Positions 1 to 7,342 of a DNA stretch of 64,000 nucleotides are shown one piece after another (the stretch's first letter is position 1; every line of letters begins with the position of its first letter). The notes under the pieces were generated by a model, which saw nothing but the letters and a program-made list of their open reading frames with translations, made no database searches and was not told the origin of the DNA. The DNA lies in contig NZ_FNTD01000004.1 in NCBI RefSeq assembly GCF_900104815.1, forward strand, positions 4,170,501 to 4,234,500, written 5' to 3'. A program made the translations under genes and the position numbers. The stretch is from Streptomyces misionensis. Its GTDB lineage: Bacteria; Actinomycetota; Actinomycetes; Streptomycetales; Streptomycetaceae.

Positions 1-174
1 ACCGCCGTGGTGCTGCTGGCCGCCCCCGAGGGCGTCGAGCTGATGGAGCGCGAGCTGGCGGGCACCCCGGTCACGGTGGTCACCGCCGCGGTCGACGACC
101 ACCTCAACGAGCAGGGTTACATCGTCCCGGGCCTCGGCGACGCGGGCGACCGGCTGTACGGCGCGGCCGAGTAA
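1..174 (+). CDS. upp: uracil phosphoribosyltransferase, C-terminal fragment
   Basis: Only the last 57 codons are present; the gene runs in from the left edge and ends at TAA (172-174). UPRT converts uracil and PRPP to UMP in pyrimidine salvage in the cytoplasm. The fragment shows the typical C-terminal part of bacterial UPRT: a strand plus '[12 protein letters not shown]' helix, then '[27 protein letters not shown]', in which the GDAGDR motif is the uracil-binding hallmark of the family. The next gene is convergent. Identification is firm although the catalytic N-terminal part is outside the window. Confidence 0.93.
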   Translation, partial: TAVVLLAAPEGVELMERELAGTPVTVVTAAVDDHLNEQGYIVPGLGDAGDRLYGAAE

Positions 175-198
175 CCGGCGTCCGCGACGCCGTGAGAG

Positions 199-225
199 GG
201 CGGCCCGGCATGCGGTCCGGCCGCC
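199..225. terminator. possible bidirectional terminator between upp and the LytR_C gene
   Basis: A 7-bp GC stem (GGCGGCC at 199-205 with GGCCGCC at 219-225) lies in the short gap between two convergent genes. No clear U-tract follows, so this is a weak call based mainly on position. Confidence 0.35.
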
Positions 226-271
226 GGGGCGTGAATCGGGCGCGGCGGGTGCCCGCCCGAGGAGAAAGGCT

Positions 272-928
272 TCAGCAGCCCTTTTCCGCGGAGCCTGCCG
301 AAGCCGTGGGCGCGGGTGCCGTGAGGACGGTCAGGGCCCGCGCGGCGTCCGCGGGCTTGGCCAGCCCCTTGAACCCGTCCCCGAGGACGAGGTCCAGGTC
401 GGCCTTCTTGCGCCCGTCGGCCCGCTGCTCGACGCCCGCGACCTGGGCGCCGAGCACCGGCAGCGAGGTGTGCAGGGCGGCGGCCGGTCCGAGGACCAGT
501 GCCGTGCCCTTCACCTTCTTGTCGTACTCCGTGGTCGCGTTGCCCACGTCACCGATCTTGAAGCCGCGCTTCTTCAGCTCGTCCGCGGTGTCCTTGGCCA
601 GCCCCGAGCGCGTGGTGGCGTTGTAGACGTTGACCGTGATCCGGCCGGGCTCGGGCAGCGGGTTCGCCTGGCGCGCGGACGCGGCCCTGGTCCCGCCGGC
701 CGCGTCCTTGGGCCCGCAGTCCTTCTTCGCGCGGGAGGCGGCCGGATTGCCGCCCGTGAAGACGTCGATGAGCTGGAGCGTGCCCCAGCCGAGCAGGCCG
801 AGCGCGCACACGGAGGCCAGAACGGCCACGACCAGCCTGCCCCGCCGCCGAGGCGGGCGCATCCGGGGGTATTTCGCCCCCGTGATCCGGTACTTGCCGC
901 CCATGCCGGGGGGAGTCAGCATGCTCAT
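272..928 (-). CDS. membrane-anchored LytR C-terminal domain protein
   Basis: 218 residues. A basic N-terminus rich in Arg/Pro (residues 20-31) precedes one hydrophobic segment (about 31-53, 'LVVAVLASVCALGLLGWGTL'), giving an N-in/C-out topology. The outer part holds a LytR_cpsA_psr C-terminal domain (about 97-190): 'ITVNVYNATTRSGLAKDTADEL' followed by 'RGFKIGDVGNA', the usual beta-alpha-beta pattern. This domain is found alone or behind LCP phosphotransferases that attach polymers to peptidoglycan; here no LCP catalytic domain is present, so a cell-envelope accessory role is inference. Met-1 (ATG 926-928) and Met-3 are both possible starts. Convergent with upp. Confidence 0.8.
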   Translation of the reverse strand: MSMLTPPGMGGKYRITGAKYPRMRPPRRRGRLVVAVLASVCALGLLGWGTLQLIDVFTGGNPAASRAKKDCGPKDAAGGTRAASARQANPLPEPGRITVNVYNATTRSGLAKDTADELKKRGFKIGDVGNATTEYDKKVKGTALVLGPAAALHTSLPVLGAQVAGVEQRADGRKKADLDLVLGDGFKGLAKPADAARALTVLTAPAPTASAGSAEKGC

Positions 929-1056
929 GAACGCAGCGTAGTGTGCCCGAGCGGCGATGCCTATTAGATGATCAGTACAGGCCGCCAGTGGAACCCGAAA
1001 GGGTCAATCGGCGGACGCCGCACGGCCGATGAGCGGCCGGCCGCGGGGCCGCCGGG

Positions 1057-1353
1057 TCAGTCCAGTTCGAGCACGCGCGCGTGCAGCACCTGGCGCTGCT
1101 GGAGCGCGGCGCGCACCGCGCGGTGCAGACCGTCCTCCAGGTAGAGGTCGCCCTGCCACTTCACGACATGCGCGAAGAGGTCGCCGTAGAACGTCGAGTC
1201 CTCCGCCAGCAGGGTCTCCAGGTCCAGCTGCTGCTTGGTGGTCACGAGCTGATCGAGGCGGACCGGGCGCGGTGCGACGTCCGCCCACTGCCGGGTGCTT
1301 TCCCGGCCGTGATCGGGGTACGGCCGGCCGTTTCCGATGCGCTTGAAGATCAC
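1057..1353 (-). CDS. small conserved protein, ParB-like / VapB-type antitoxin-like
   Basis: 98 residues, N-terminus 'MIFKRIGNGRPYPDHG', common in Streptomyces. As I recall, database annotation calls this family a VapB-type antitoxin, but no VapC PIN-domain toxin gene lies next to it. What I see is a pattern of the ParB/sulfiredoxin fold: 'RPVRLDQLVTTKQQLDLETLL' (a ParB-like entry strand plus helix) and 'VVKWQGDLYLEDGLHRAVRAAL', in which DGLHR resembles the DGxHR box of ParB nucleotide-binding domains. It is transcribed in the same direction as the LytR_C gene, 128 bp upstream of it. Function unknown. Confidence 0.7.
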   Translation of the reverse strand: MIFKRIGNGRPYPDHGRESTRQWADVAPRPVRLDQLVTTKQQLDLETLLAEDSTFYGDLFAHVVKWQGDLYLEDGLHRAVRAALQQRQVLHARVLELD

Positions 1354-1570
1354 ACGGAAAGCCTACCGGCCCAGACGTTCCGGGCGCAGCCATGGCGCCC
1401 GAGTGCGGCCCTTGAAAAGGTCGAGCAAAACGGGTGAACGCGTACCTTTCGGGGCGCGGGCTCGGGTCGTTTCCCGCCTCCGCCGGGAACGGCGCCCCCG
1501 GCGCGCCGTCCGCCGCGCACCCGTTGTGCACAGGCTGTGGACCGGGAGCCGGCGCCGGGGCGGCGGGCCT

Positions 1571-2266
1571 TCACACGGTCTGCGGCACCTGCCGCGCCCG
1601 ATGCCGGATGCGGAACGCGGTGATGATCTCGGTGACGCCGACCACCACCAGCCAGATGCCGCCGACGAGGGTCAGCACCGCGACCGACCGGAAGGGCGAG
1701 TCGATCAGCACGATCCCGGCGACGAAGGTGAGGACGCCCAGGAAGGCCTGCCAGCCGCGGGCGGGCATCCGGGGGTCGGAGACCGCGGCCATGGTGTGCG
1801 TGACGCCGCGGATCAGCCAGCCGATGCCGATCCACAGGGCGAGCAGCAGGATCGACTGCATGGGCCCGCGGAAGCAGAGCAGCCCGAGCAGGATCGACAG
1901 CGCGCCGCTGATGAACGCCAGCACCCGCAGCGAGGTCGCCTGGTGCGTGCCGAAGGCGGCGACCAGCTGGAAGACACCGCTGACCAGCAGGTAGAGCCCG
2001 AAGAGGACGCCGGCCACGAGCAGTGAGTGGCCGGGCCAGACCAGGATCAGGATGCCCAGGACCAAGGAGGCGACCCCGGTGACCAGGACCACCTGCCAGG
2101 CGGCCCGGGACAGGGCGTGCAGCGGGCCTTCGAGGGGCGGCTCGGGTTCGAGCCGCCCGCGGTGCCCGTGCGGTTCGCGCGCGGCGCCCGGCGGGTGCCC
2201 GCCGTGGACGTGCTGGTCGTCGTACTCGCGGCCCCACTGAGGGCCGTGGCTCGATGCCTCGGTCAT
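1571..2266 (-). CDS. HdeD/DUF308 family membrane protein
   Basis: 231 residues from the ATG at 2264-2266 ('MTEASSHGPQW'); an upstream in-frame ATG at 2302 would add 12 poorly conserved residues. After a His/Gly-rich cytoplasmic leader (about 1-60) there are six predicted membrane segments in three hairpins, e.g. 'VVLVTGVASLVLGILILVWP', 'SLLVAGVLFGLYLLVSGVFQL', 'VLAFISGALSILLGLLCF'. The G-x-hydrophobic pairs of helices are the DUF308 repeat of HdeD proteins, which in Escherichia coli contribute to acid tolerance. The Streptomyces function is not established. Short cytoplasmic tail 'RIRHRARQVPQTV'. Confidence 0.82.
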   Translation of the reverse strand: MTEASSHGPQWGREYDDQHVHGGHPPGAAREPHGHRGRLEPEPPLEGPLHALSRAAWQVVLVTGVASLVLGILILVWPGHSLLVAGVLFGLYLLVSGVFQLVAAFGTHQATSLRVLAFISGALSILLGLLCFRGPMQSILLLALWIGIGWLIRGVTHTMAAVSDPRMPARGWQAFLGVLTFVAGIVLIDSPFRSVAVLTLVGGIWLVVVGVTEIITAFRIRHRARQVPQTV

Positions 2267-2331
2267 GCTCCATGCTCGGAACGGTGGGGCGCGCACCGCC
2301 ACCCGGGTGGGCCACCAGGCTTACCCGGCCC

Positions 2332-2925
2332 CTACTTCCGGGCTGCCTTGGCCGCCTTGGCCGCGGCCTTCATCTCCTGCTTGTGGGCCCGCACCCTGGC
2401 CAGCGAGTCCGGTCCGGTGATGTCGGCGACGGACCGGTGGGACCCGGGCTCGCCGTAGGCACCGGCGGCCTCCCGCCAGCCGGCCGGCGTGACCCCGAGC
2501 TGCTTGCCCAGCAGCGCGAGGAAGATCTGCGCCTTCTGCCGGCCGAAGCCGGGCAGGTCCTCCAGCCGCTTGAGCAGCTCGGCCCCGCTGCCCGCGTCCT
2601 TCCAGACGGCCTCCGCGTCCCCGTCGTAGTGCTCGACCAGGTACCGGCACAGCTGCTGGACGCGCTTGGCCATGGAGCCCGGGTAGCGGTGCACGGCCGG
2701 CTTCTCGGACAGCAGGGCGGCGAAGGCCTCCGGGTCCATCGCGGCGATCTCGTGCGCGTCCAGGTCCGCGGCGCCGAGCCGGTCGGCGATGGTGCGGGGC
2801 CCCTTGAACGCCCACTCCATCGGGATCTGCTGGTCCAGCAGCATGCCGGTGAGGGCGGCGAGCGGCGAGCGTCCGAGCAGCGCGTCGGCCTCCGGGTCCT
2901 GGGCGAGGTGCAGGGTGACGTCCAT
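2332..2925 (-). CDS. HhH-GPD base excision DNA repair protein
   Basis: 197 residues from ATG 2923-2925 ('MDVTLHLAQDPEADALL'). It matches short actinobacterial HhH-GPD glycosylases: 'LTGMLLDQQIPMEWAFKGP' is the N-terminal helical bundle with the family's Q-Q-I-x-ME pattern; the helix-hairpin-helix is 'LKRLEDLPGFGRQKAQIFLALLG' (about residues 133-155, LPGxG hairpin). A Lys/Ala-rich tail ('KQEMKAAAKAAKAARK') could bind DNA. Damaged-base specificity cannot be read. The gene is divergent from the iron-box operon, its start 47 bp from the box, so the two promoters share a short intergenic region. Confidence 0.82.
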   Translation of the reverse strand: MDVTLHLAQDPEADALLGRSPLAALTGMLLDQQIPMEWAFKGPRTIADRLGAADLDAHEIAAMDPEAFAALLSEKPAVHRYPGSMAKRVQQLCRYLVEHYDGDAEAVWKDAGSGAELLKRLEDLPGFGRQKAQIFLALLGKQLGVTPAGWREAAGAYGEPGSHRSVADITGPDSLARVRAHKQEMKAAAKAAKAARK

Positions 2926-2971
2926 GGGTCGATGATCTCGCGTCGCGTACGATTCCTCCATCAATCGAGAG

Positions 2972-2990
2972 TTAGGCTAGCCTTACCTAA
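2972..2990 (+). promoter_or_regulatory. iron box (DmdR1/IdeR-type operator)
   Basis: TTAGGCTAGCCTTACCTAA matches the 19-bp actinobacterial iron-box consensus TTAGGTTAGGCTCACCTAA at 16 of 19 positions and is itself an interrupted palindrome. It ends 15 bp before the GTG of the acylase gene and overlaps a plausible -10 element (TAGGCT, 2973-2978). The Fe-bound DtxR-family repressor DmdR1 would block the promoter when iron is plentiful, so the operon should be induced by iron starvation. Confidence 0.88.
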
Positions 2991-3005
2991 GAAACGGAGG
3001 GCCGG

Positions 3006-5147
3006 GTGGCCGCCGAGACCTACCGCGACGCCTGGGGCGTCCCCCATCTGCGGGCGGCCGACGTCCACGAACTGGCCCGCGCGCAGGGCCGCGTCACCGC
3101 GCTCGACCGGGCCTGGCAACTGGAGGTCGAGCGGCACCGCGCCCAGGGCACCTCCGCGTCCTTCCTCGGCGCCCCGGCCGCCTCCTGGGACGTCCTCGTC
3201 CGCCGGGCCCGCCTCGCCGACACCGCCCGCCGCTGCTTCACCGCGCTGGAACGCCGGGACGCGGAGACGGCGCGGTGGGTCCGGGCGTACGCCGACGGCG
3301 TCAACGAGGGACTGCCGGCCGGCGCCCGACGCGCCCCCGAGTTCGCCCGCGCCGATCTCGCCGCGGGCCGCTGGGAGCCCTGGACCCCGCTCGCCGTCTG
3401 GCTCGCCACCCACCTCCTCTTCGCGGGCTTCCCCGCCAAGCTCTGGCGCGAGCGGGCGATCCGGCACCTGGGCCCGGACGCGGTCGGCCTGTTCGCCACC
3501 GACGGCCCCGGCACGGCCGGCAGCAACGGCTGGCTGGTCGGCGGCGCCCGCACCACCACCGGACACGCGCTCCTCGCCGGCGACCCCCACCGGTTCATCG
3601 AGGACCCCGGCGTCTACCAGCAGATCCGGCTGTCCTGCCCCGAGTTCGACGTCGTCGGATTCGCCGTCCCCGGCACCCCCGGCATCGCGCACTTCGGCCA
3701 CGCCGGCACGGTCGCCTGGGGCATCACCAACGCCATGGCCGACTACCAGGACCTCTACCGCGAACGGCTGCGCCGCGCCGGCCCGGAGGTCCGGTGCCTC
3801 GACCCGGACGGCACCTGGCGCACCGCGCACTCCCACCGGGAGACGGTCGACGTCGCGGGCGCGCCCCCGATCGAGATCGAGGTGATCGAGACGCCACGGG
3901 GGCCGGTGATCGCGGGCGGCCCGGCGGGGCCGACGCACCGGCCGGAAGCCGCCGAGACGGGAGGAGCCGCCGAGTCAGGGACCGCCGACGGCGAGGGCGC
4001 GGCGCTCGCGCTCCGCCACCCGCCCCGGGTCACCGAGGACCTCGGCTTCGGCGCCCTCCTCCCGCTGCTGCGCGCCACCACCGTCGCCGACGTCGACCGT
4101 GCCCTGGACGCCTGGGTCGAGCCGGTGAACGTCGTACAGGCCGCCGACACCGAGGGCGGCACCCTGCACCGCGTCGCCGGGCGCGTGCCGCTGCGCGCGC
4201 GGGCCAACCGCCTCCACCCGGTCCCCGCCTGGCGCCCCGGCCACGACTGGCGGGGCTGGCACGAGATGCCGTACGCCCTCGTCCCGGACGGCATCGCGGT
4301 GATGGCCAACCAGCGCGGCCCGGCCGCTCCCCTCGGCGTCGAGTTCGCCCCGCCGCACCGCGCCGACCGCATCCGCGCCCTCCTCGGCACGCGCACCGCC
4401 TGGAGCGCCGAGGACATGCCCGCCCTCCACATGGACACCCACCTCGCCTCCGCCGCGCCCCTGCTCGACCACCTCGCCGCGCTCGACGGCCTCACCCCCG
4501 CCGCGTCCCGGCTGCGCGACCGCCTGCTCGCCTGGGACCGCCACATGGACGCCGGCAGCACCGACGCGGCGGCCTACGCGGCACTGCGCGGCGCGGTCGT
4601 GCGCCGCCTCGCCGCGCACCCGGCGTTCGCCCCGCTCGCCGAGCCCCCGGCCCGCTGCCCCGAGGTGCTGCGACCGTGGCTGGCGCTCGTCCCGCGCATC
4701 GGCTACGCCCTCGAACACCTGCTGCGCGCCGAGGAGTCGTACGGAGTCGACCGCCCGGCCCTGGTGCGCGCGGCCCTGGAGGAGACGGCCGCCGCGCCGC
4801 CCGCCGGAGACTGGTCCGACACCCACCGCCTGGCCCCCTGGCAGGCGCTGCCGGACGCCCCGGCCACCCCCGGCCTGGCCGGCGACCACGACTGCGTGCT
4901 GTGCACCTCGGCCGTCCCCGGTCTCACCGACCGCGCCGCCCGGGGCCCGGCCGCCCGCTACGTCTGGGACCTGGCCGACCGGGACCGCAGCCGCTGGATC
5001 GTCCCCTTCGGCGCCGACGGCGTCGCCGGCAGCCCCCACCACCGCGACCAACTCCCCCTGTGGCTCGGGGGAGAACTGGCCCCGGTCGTCACCGACTGGG
5101 CCCTGCTCACCCGCGACCGCACCGAGGAGCACCACCGTGACCACTGA
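3006..5147 (+). CDS. penicillin acylase family N-terminal-nucleophile hydrolase, DesG-like
   Basis: 713 residues from GTG 3006, five bases after GGAGG (2996-3000). The Ntn-hydrolase signature 'AGSNGWLVGG' places the autocatalytic nucleophile at Ser173, so the precursor should split into about 172-residue alpha and 540-residue beta chains. Further family blocks: 'GHALLAGDPH', 'PGTPGIAHFGHAGTVAWGITNAMAD', 'MANQRGP'. No signal peptide is present, unlike periplasmic penicillin G acylase or PvdQ, so the enzyme may act in the cytoplasm. The iron box directly upstream and the downstream siderophore-type acetyltransferase point to siderophore acylation or deacylation; an iron-regulated penicillin amidase homolog named desG has been proposed for aryl-desferrioxamines, and this gene fits that description. 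Overlaps the next gene by 11 bp. Confidence 0.85.
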   Translation: MAAETYRDAWGVPHLRAADVHELARAQGRVTALDRAWQLEVERHRAQGTSASFLGAPAASWDVLVRRARLADTARRCFTALERRDAETARWVRAYADGVNEGLPAGARRAPEFARADLAAGRWEPWTPLAVWLATHLLFAGFPAKLWRERAIRHLGPDAVGLFATDGPGTAGSNGWLVGGARTTTGHALLAGDPHRFIEDPGVYQQIRLSCPEFDVVGFAVPGTPGIAHFGHAGTVAWGITNAMADYQDLYRERLRRAGPEVRCLDPDGTWRTAHSHRETVDVAGAPPIEIEVIETPRGPVIAGGPAGPTHRPEAAETGGAAESGTADGEGAALALRHPPRVTEDLGFGALLPLLRATTVADVDRALDAWVEPVNVVQAADTEGGTLHRVAGRVPLRARANRLHPVPAWRPGHDWRGWHEMPYALVPDGIAVMANQRGPAAPLGVEFAPPHRADRIRALLGTRTAWSAEDMPALHMDTHLASAAPLLDHLAALDGLTPAASRLRDRLLAWDRHMDAGSTDAAAYAALRGAVVRRLAAHPAFAPLAEPPARCPEVLRPWLALVPRIGYALEHLLRAEESYGVDRPALVRAALEETAAAPPAGDWSDTHRLAPWQALPDAPATPGLAGDHDCVLCTSAVPGLTDRAARGPAARYVWDLADRDRSRWIVPFGADGVAGSPHHRDQLPLWLGGELAPVVTDWALLTRDRTEEHHRDH

Positions 5148-5736
5148 CCCGCACGAGCCGTACGAGCAGCACGTCGACGGTTTCGGCACCGTCCGCGTCC
5201 GCCCCCTGGACCCGGCCGCCGACGCGGCCGTGGTCCACGCCTGGGTGAGCGAGGAACGCGCCGCCTTCTGGGGCATGAACGGCCTCACCCGCGACCAGGT
5301 CGCCGAGATCTACGCCCACATGGCCGGCCTCGACACCCACCACGCCCACCTGGTCACCAAGGACGGCGCCCCGGCCGCCCTGTTCCAGACGTACGAACCG
5401 GCCGCCGACCGGGTCGGCGAGTGCTACGACGTACGCCCCGGCGACCTCGGCGTCCACGTCCTCCTCGCCCCCGCGGGCCCCGGCGGGCCGCGCCCCGGCT
5501 GGAGCCACGCGCTGCTGACCGTGCTGACGACGTACGCGCTCACCGCCCTCGGCCGGCGCAGGCTCGTGATCGACCCCGACGTGCGCAACGCCAAGGCGAT
5601 CGCCCGCTTCCTGCGCCAGGGCTTCGTGCCCGGACCGGCCGTCGTCCTGCCGGAGGTGGACCTCCCGGACGTGTACCTCCCCGAGAAGCACGCGCGACTC
5701 GCCTTCCTGGAGCGGCCGGTAGCCTTCCCCGGGTGA
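5137..5736 (+). CDS. GNAT N-acyltransferase of the siderophore (IucB/RhbD-type) family
   Basis: 199 residues. The fold is Acetyltransf_8-like, as in acyltransferases that acylate N-hydroxy-diamines or lysine in hydroxamate siderophores: 'VRPLDPAADAAVVHAWVSEERAAFWGM' (N-terminal strand, WV..ERA.FWGM motif typical of this group), 'PGDLGVHVLLAP', and 'IDPDVRNAKAIARFLRQGF' with the N-A-x-A-x-RF.. pattern that marks the CoA-binding end of these enzymes. Its start lies inside the acylase gene (11-bp overlap) and its stop overlaps the next GTG (GTGA), so it is translationally coupled to both. Role in desferrioxamine-type tailoring is inference from family and operator. Confidence 0.85.
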   Translation: MTTDPHEPYEQHVDGFGTVRVRPLDPAADAAVVHAWVSEERAAFWGMNGLTRDQVAEIYAHMAGLDTHHAHLVTKDGAPAALFQTYEPAADRVGECYDVRPGDLGVHVLLAPAGPGGPRPGWSHALLTVLTTYALTALGRRRLVIDPDVRNAKAIARFLRQGFVPGPAVVLPEVDLPDVYLPEKHARLAFLERPVAFPG

Positions 5737-6209
5737 CGACCGCGGACGAGCTGATCGCGCACTACGGACTCGAACCGATCCCCCGCGAGGGCGGGCTGTT
5801 CCGCCGCACCTGGGCGGGCCCGCCGCGGGCGGACGGCCGTCCGGAGGGGGCCGCCATCGTGGCACTGCTCACGGCGGACGACTACTCGGCCCTGCACCGG
5901 CTGCCGTACGCCGAGATCTGGCACTTCTACCTCGGCGACCCGCTCGAACTGCTGCTCCTCGCCCCCGACGGCACCAGCGGCACCGCCGTCCTCGGCCCCG
6001 GCCTGGGCTCGGGCCAGCGGCTCCAGCTGACCGTGCCGGCCCGCACCTGGATGGGCGCGCGGGTGGCGGCGGGCGGCGCGTGGACGTTCTTCGGCTGTAC
6101 GACGGCCCCCGGCTTCACCTACGCGGACTACGAACACGGCGACGCGGCGGACCTCACGGCGCGTTATCCGTCCGAGGCCGCCCGGATCAGGGAACTGTGC
6201 CGCCCATGA
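5733..6209 (+). CDS. cupin_5 (DUF985) family protein
   Basis: 158 residues from GTG 5733 (GTGA overlap with the acyltransferase stop). The sequence is a complete cupin_5 domain: 'LIAHYGLEPIPREGGLFRRTW', 'AAIVALLTADDYSALHRLPYAEIWHFYLGDPLELLLLAPDG', 'VPARTWMGARVAAGGAWTFFGCTTAPGFTYADYEHGD'. The metal-site positions of the cupin barrel (H..E..H) are represented by HRLPYAEIWHF. Members of the family have no agreed biochemical function; the iron-box operon suggests a role with hydroxamate or iron chemistry. Stop overlaps the next ATG (ATGA). Confidence 0.82.
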   Translation: MTTADELIAHYGLEPIPREGGLFRRTWAGPPRADGRPEGAAIVALLTADDYSALHRLPYAEIWHFYLGDPLELLLLAPDGTSGTAVLGPGLGSGQRLQLTVPARTWMGARVAAGGAWTFFGCTTAPGFTYADYEHGDAADLTARYPSEAARIRELCRP

Positions 6210-6961
6210 GCCTGCTCGACGGACAGACCGCCCTGGTGACCGGCGCGGGCGGCGGCATCGGCCGCGCCATCGCACTGCGCTTCGCCGAGGAGGGCGCGGC
6301 GGTCGCCCTGCACTGCCGTACGGCGGTGGGCCCGGCCGCCGAAGCCGCCGCCCGGATCCGGGAGCTGGGCGGCGAGGCGGTCGTGCTCCAAGCGGACCTG
6401 ACGGACGAGGACGCCTGCCACCGGCTGGTCGGCGAGGCCGCGCGGTGGTCCGGCGGCCGGCTCACCGCGCTGGTCAACAACGCGGCCGTGCAGCCGGTGC
6501 GGCCGCTGCCGGGGATGACGGCGGCCGAGTGGCGGACGGTGGTCGACACCAACCTCACCAGCGTCTTCGCCTGCACCCAGGCCGCCGCCGCCCGGATGCG
6601 CGGCGGCGGCACCATCACCCACATCGCCTCCGTCGAGGCGGCCCGTCCGGCCCCCGGCCACGCCCACTACGGCGCGGCCAAGGCGGCGGTGGTGACGCAC
6701 GCCCGCGCGGCCGCCCTGGAGTACGGCCCCGAGGGCATCCGCGTGAACACGGTCTCGCCCGGACTGATCGACCGTCCGGGCCTGGCGGAGGACTGGCCGG
6801 ACGGCGTCCGCCGCTGGCTCGCCGCGGCCCCGGCGGCCCGCCTGGGCCGCCCCGAGGACGTGGCCGACGCGTGCGTCTTCCTGGCCTCGCCCCTGGCCTC
6901 CTGGATCACCGGGCACGACCTGGTGGTGGACGGAGGGGTGTCGGCGCGGCCCACGTGGTGA
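6206..6961 (+). CDS. short-chain dehydrogenase/reductase (SDR)
   Basis: 251 residues from ATG 6206, overlapping the cupin stop by 4 bp. Classical SDR: NAD(P)-binding 'TGAGGGIGRAIALRFAEEG' (about 11-29), structural 'NNAAVQP', catalytic Ser in 'THIASVEAARP', Tyr/Lys in 'HYGAAKAAV' and the C-terminal 'PLASWITGHDLVVDGG'. The basic residue after beta-2 (HCRT) favours NADPH. It closes the iron-box operon. Substrate unknown; FabG-like enzymes are similar, but no acyl-carrier genes are nearby. Confidence 0.88.
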   Translation: MSLLDGQTALVTGAGGGIGRAIALRFAEEGAAVALHCRTAVGPAAEAAARIRELGGEAVVLQADLTDEDACHRLVGEAARWSGGRLTALVNNAAVQPVRPLPGMTAAEWRTVVDTNLTSVFACTQAAAARMRGGGTITHIASVEAARPAPGHAHYGAAKAAVVTHARAAALEYGPEGIRVNTVSPGLIDRPGLAEDWPDGVRRWLAAAPAARLGRPEDVADACVFLASPLASWITGHDLVVDGGVSARPTW

Positions 6962-6990
6962 GCACGCGGGCGAGCGGGGCCCCGGGGGGC

Positions 6991-7212
6991 CTACAGCTTG
7001 GTCATCTTGGTGTAGGGGCTGGAGATCCGCTTCTGCGCCGAGCCGAAGTCCACGAGCGCCGCGACTCCGTCCTCGATGCCGATCACCCGGCCGAGACCGT
7101 ACACGTCGTGCGTGACCTGATCCCCCAGCGCGAAGTGCTTGGGAGCCGGGACGACCGGGGCCTTGAAGGGGCTGGTGGGCAGATGACGCTTGGGCGCAGC
7201 GGACTTTGTCAT
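6991..7212 (-). CDS. stand-alone Tudor-like domain mini-protein (PcrA/UvrD C-terminal type)
   Basis: 73 residues from ATG 7210-7212. After a basic Pro-rich leader, residues about 28-70 read 'FALGDQVTHDVYGLGRVIGIEDGV' then 'ALVDFGSAQKRISSPYTKMTKL'. This pattern (GD.V.HD..G.G.V ... V.FG...KR......K.) resembles the C-terminal Tudor-like domain of UvrD/PcrA helicases, which contacts RNA polymerase; CarD-type domains look similar at this level. No helicase domain is present. Convergent with the SDR gene. The family is common and unnamed in Streptomyces; a nucleic-acid or RNA-polymerase binding role is inference. Confidence 0.78.
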   Translation of the reverse strand: MTKSAAPKRHLPTSPFKAPVVPAPKHFALGDQVTHDVYGLGRVIGIEDGVAALVDFGSAQKRISSPYTKMTKL

Positions 7213-7342
7213 GACTCAGTATGCGCCCACGGAGCCGCGTTCCGCGGCCCTCGGGGCAATCGGGAGAGTGCCGGCGCCGTGCCGTCGGGGCAATCGGTGC
7301 TGGTGGAGGGGCAGGGACGGGTTCGTCATCATTGGCTGCCGC

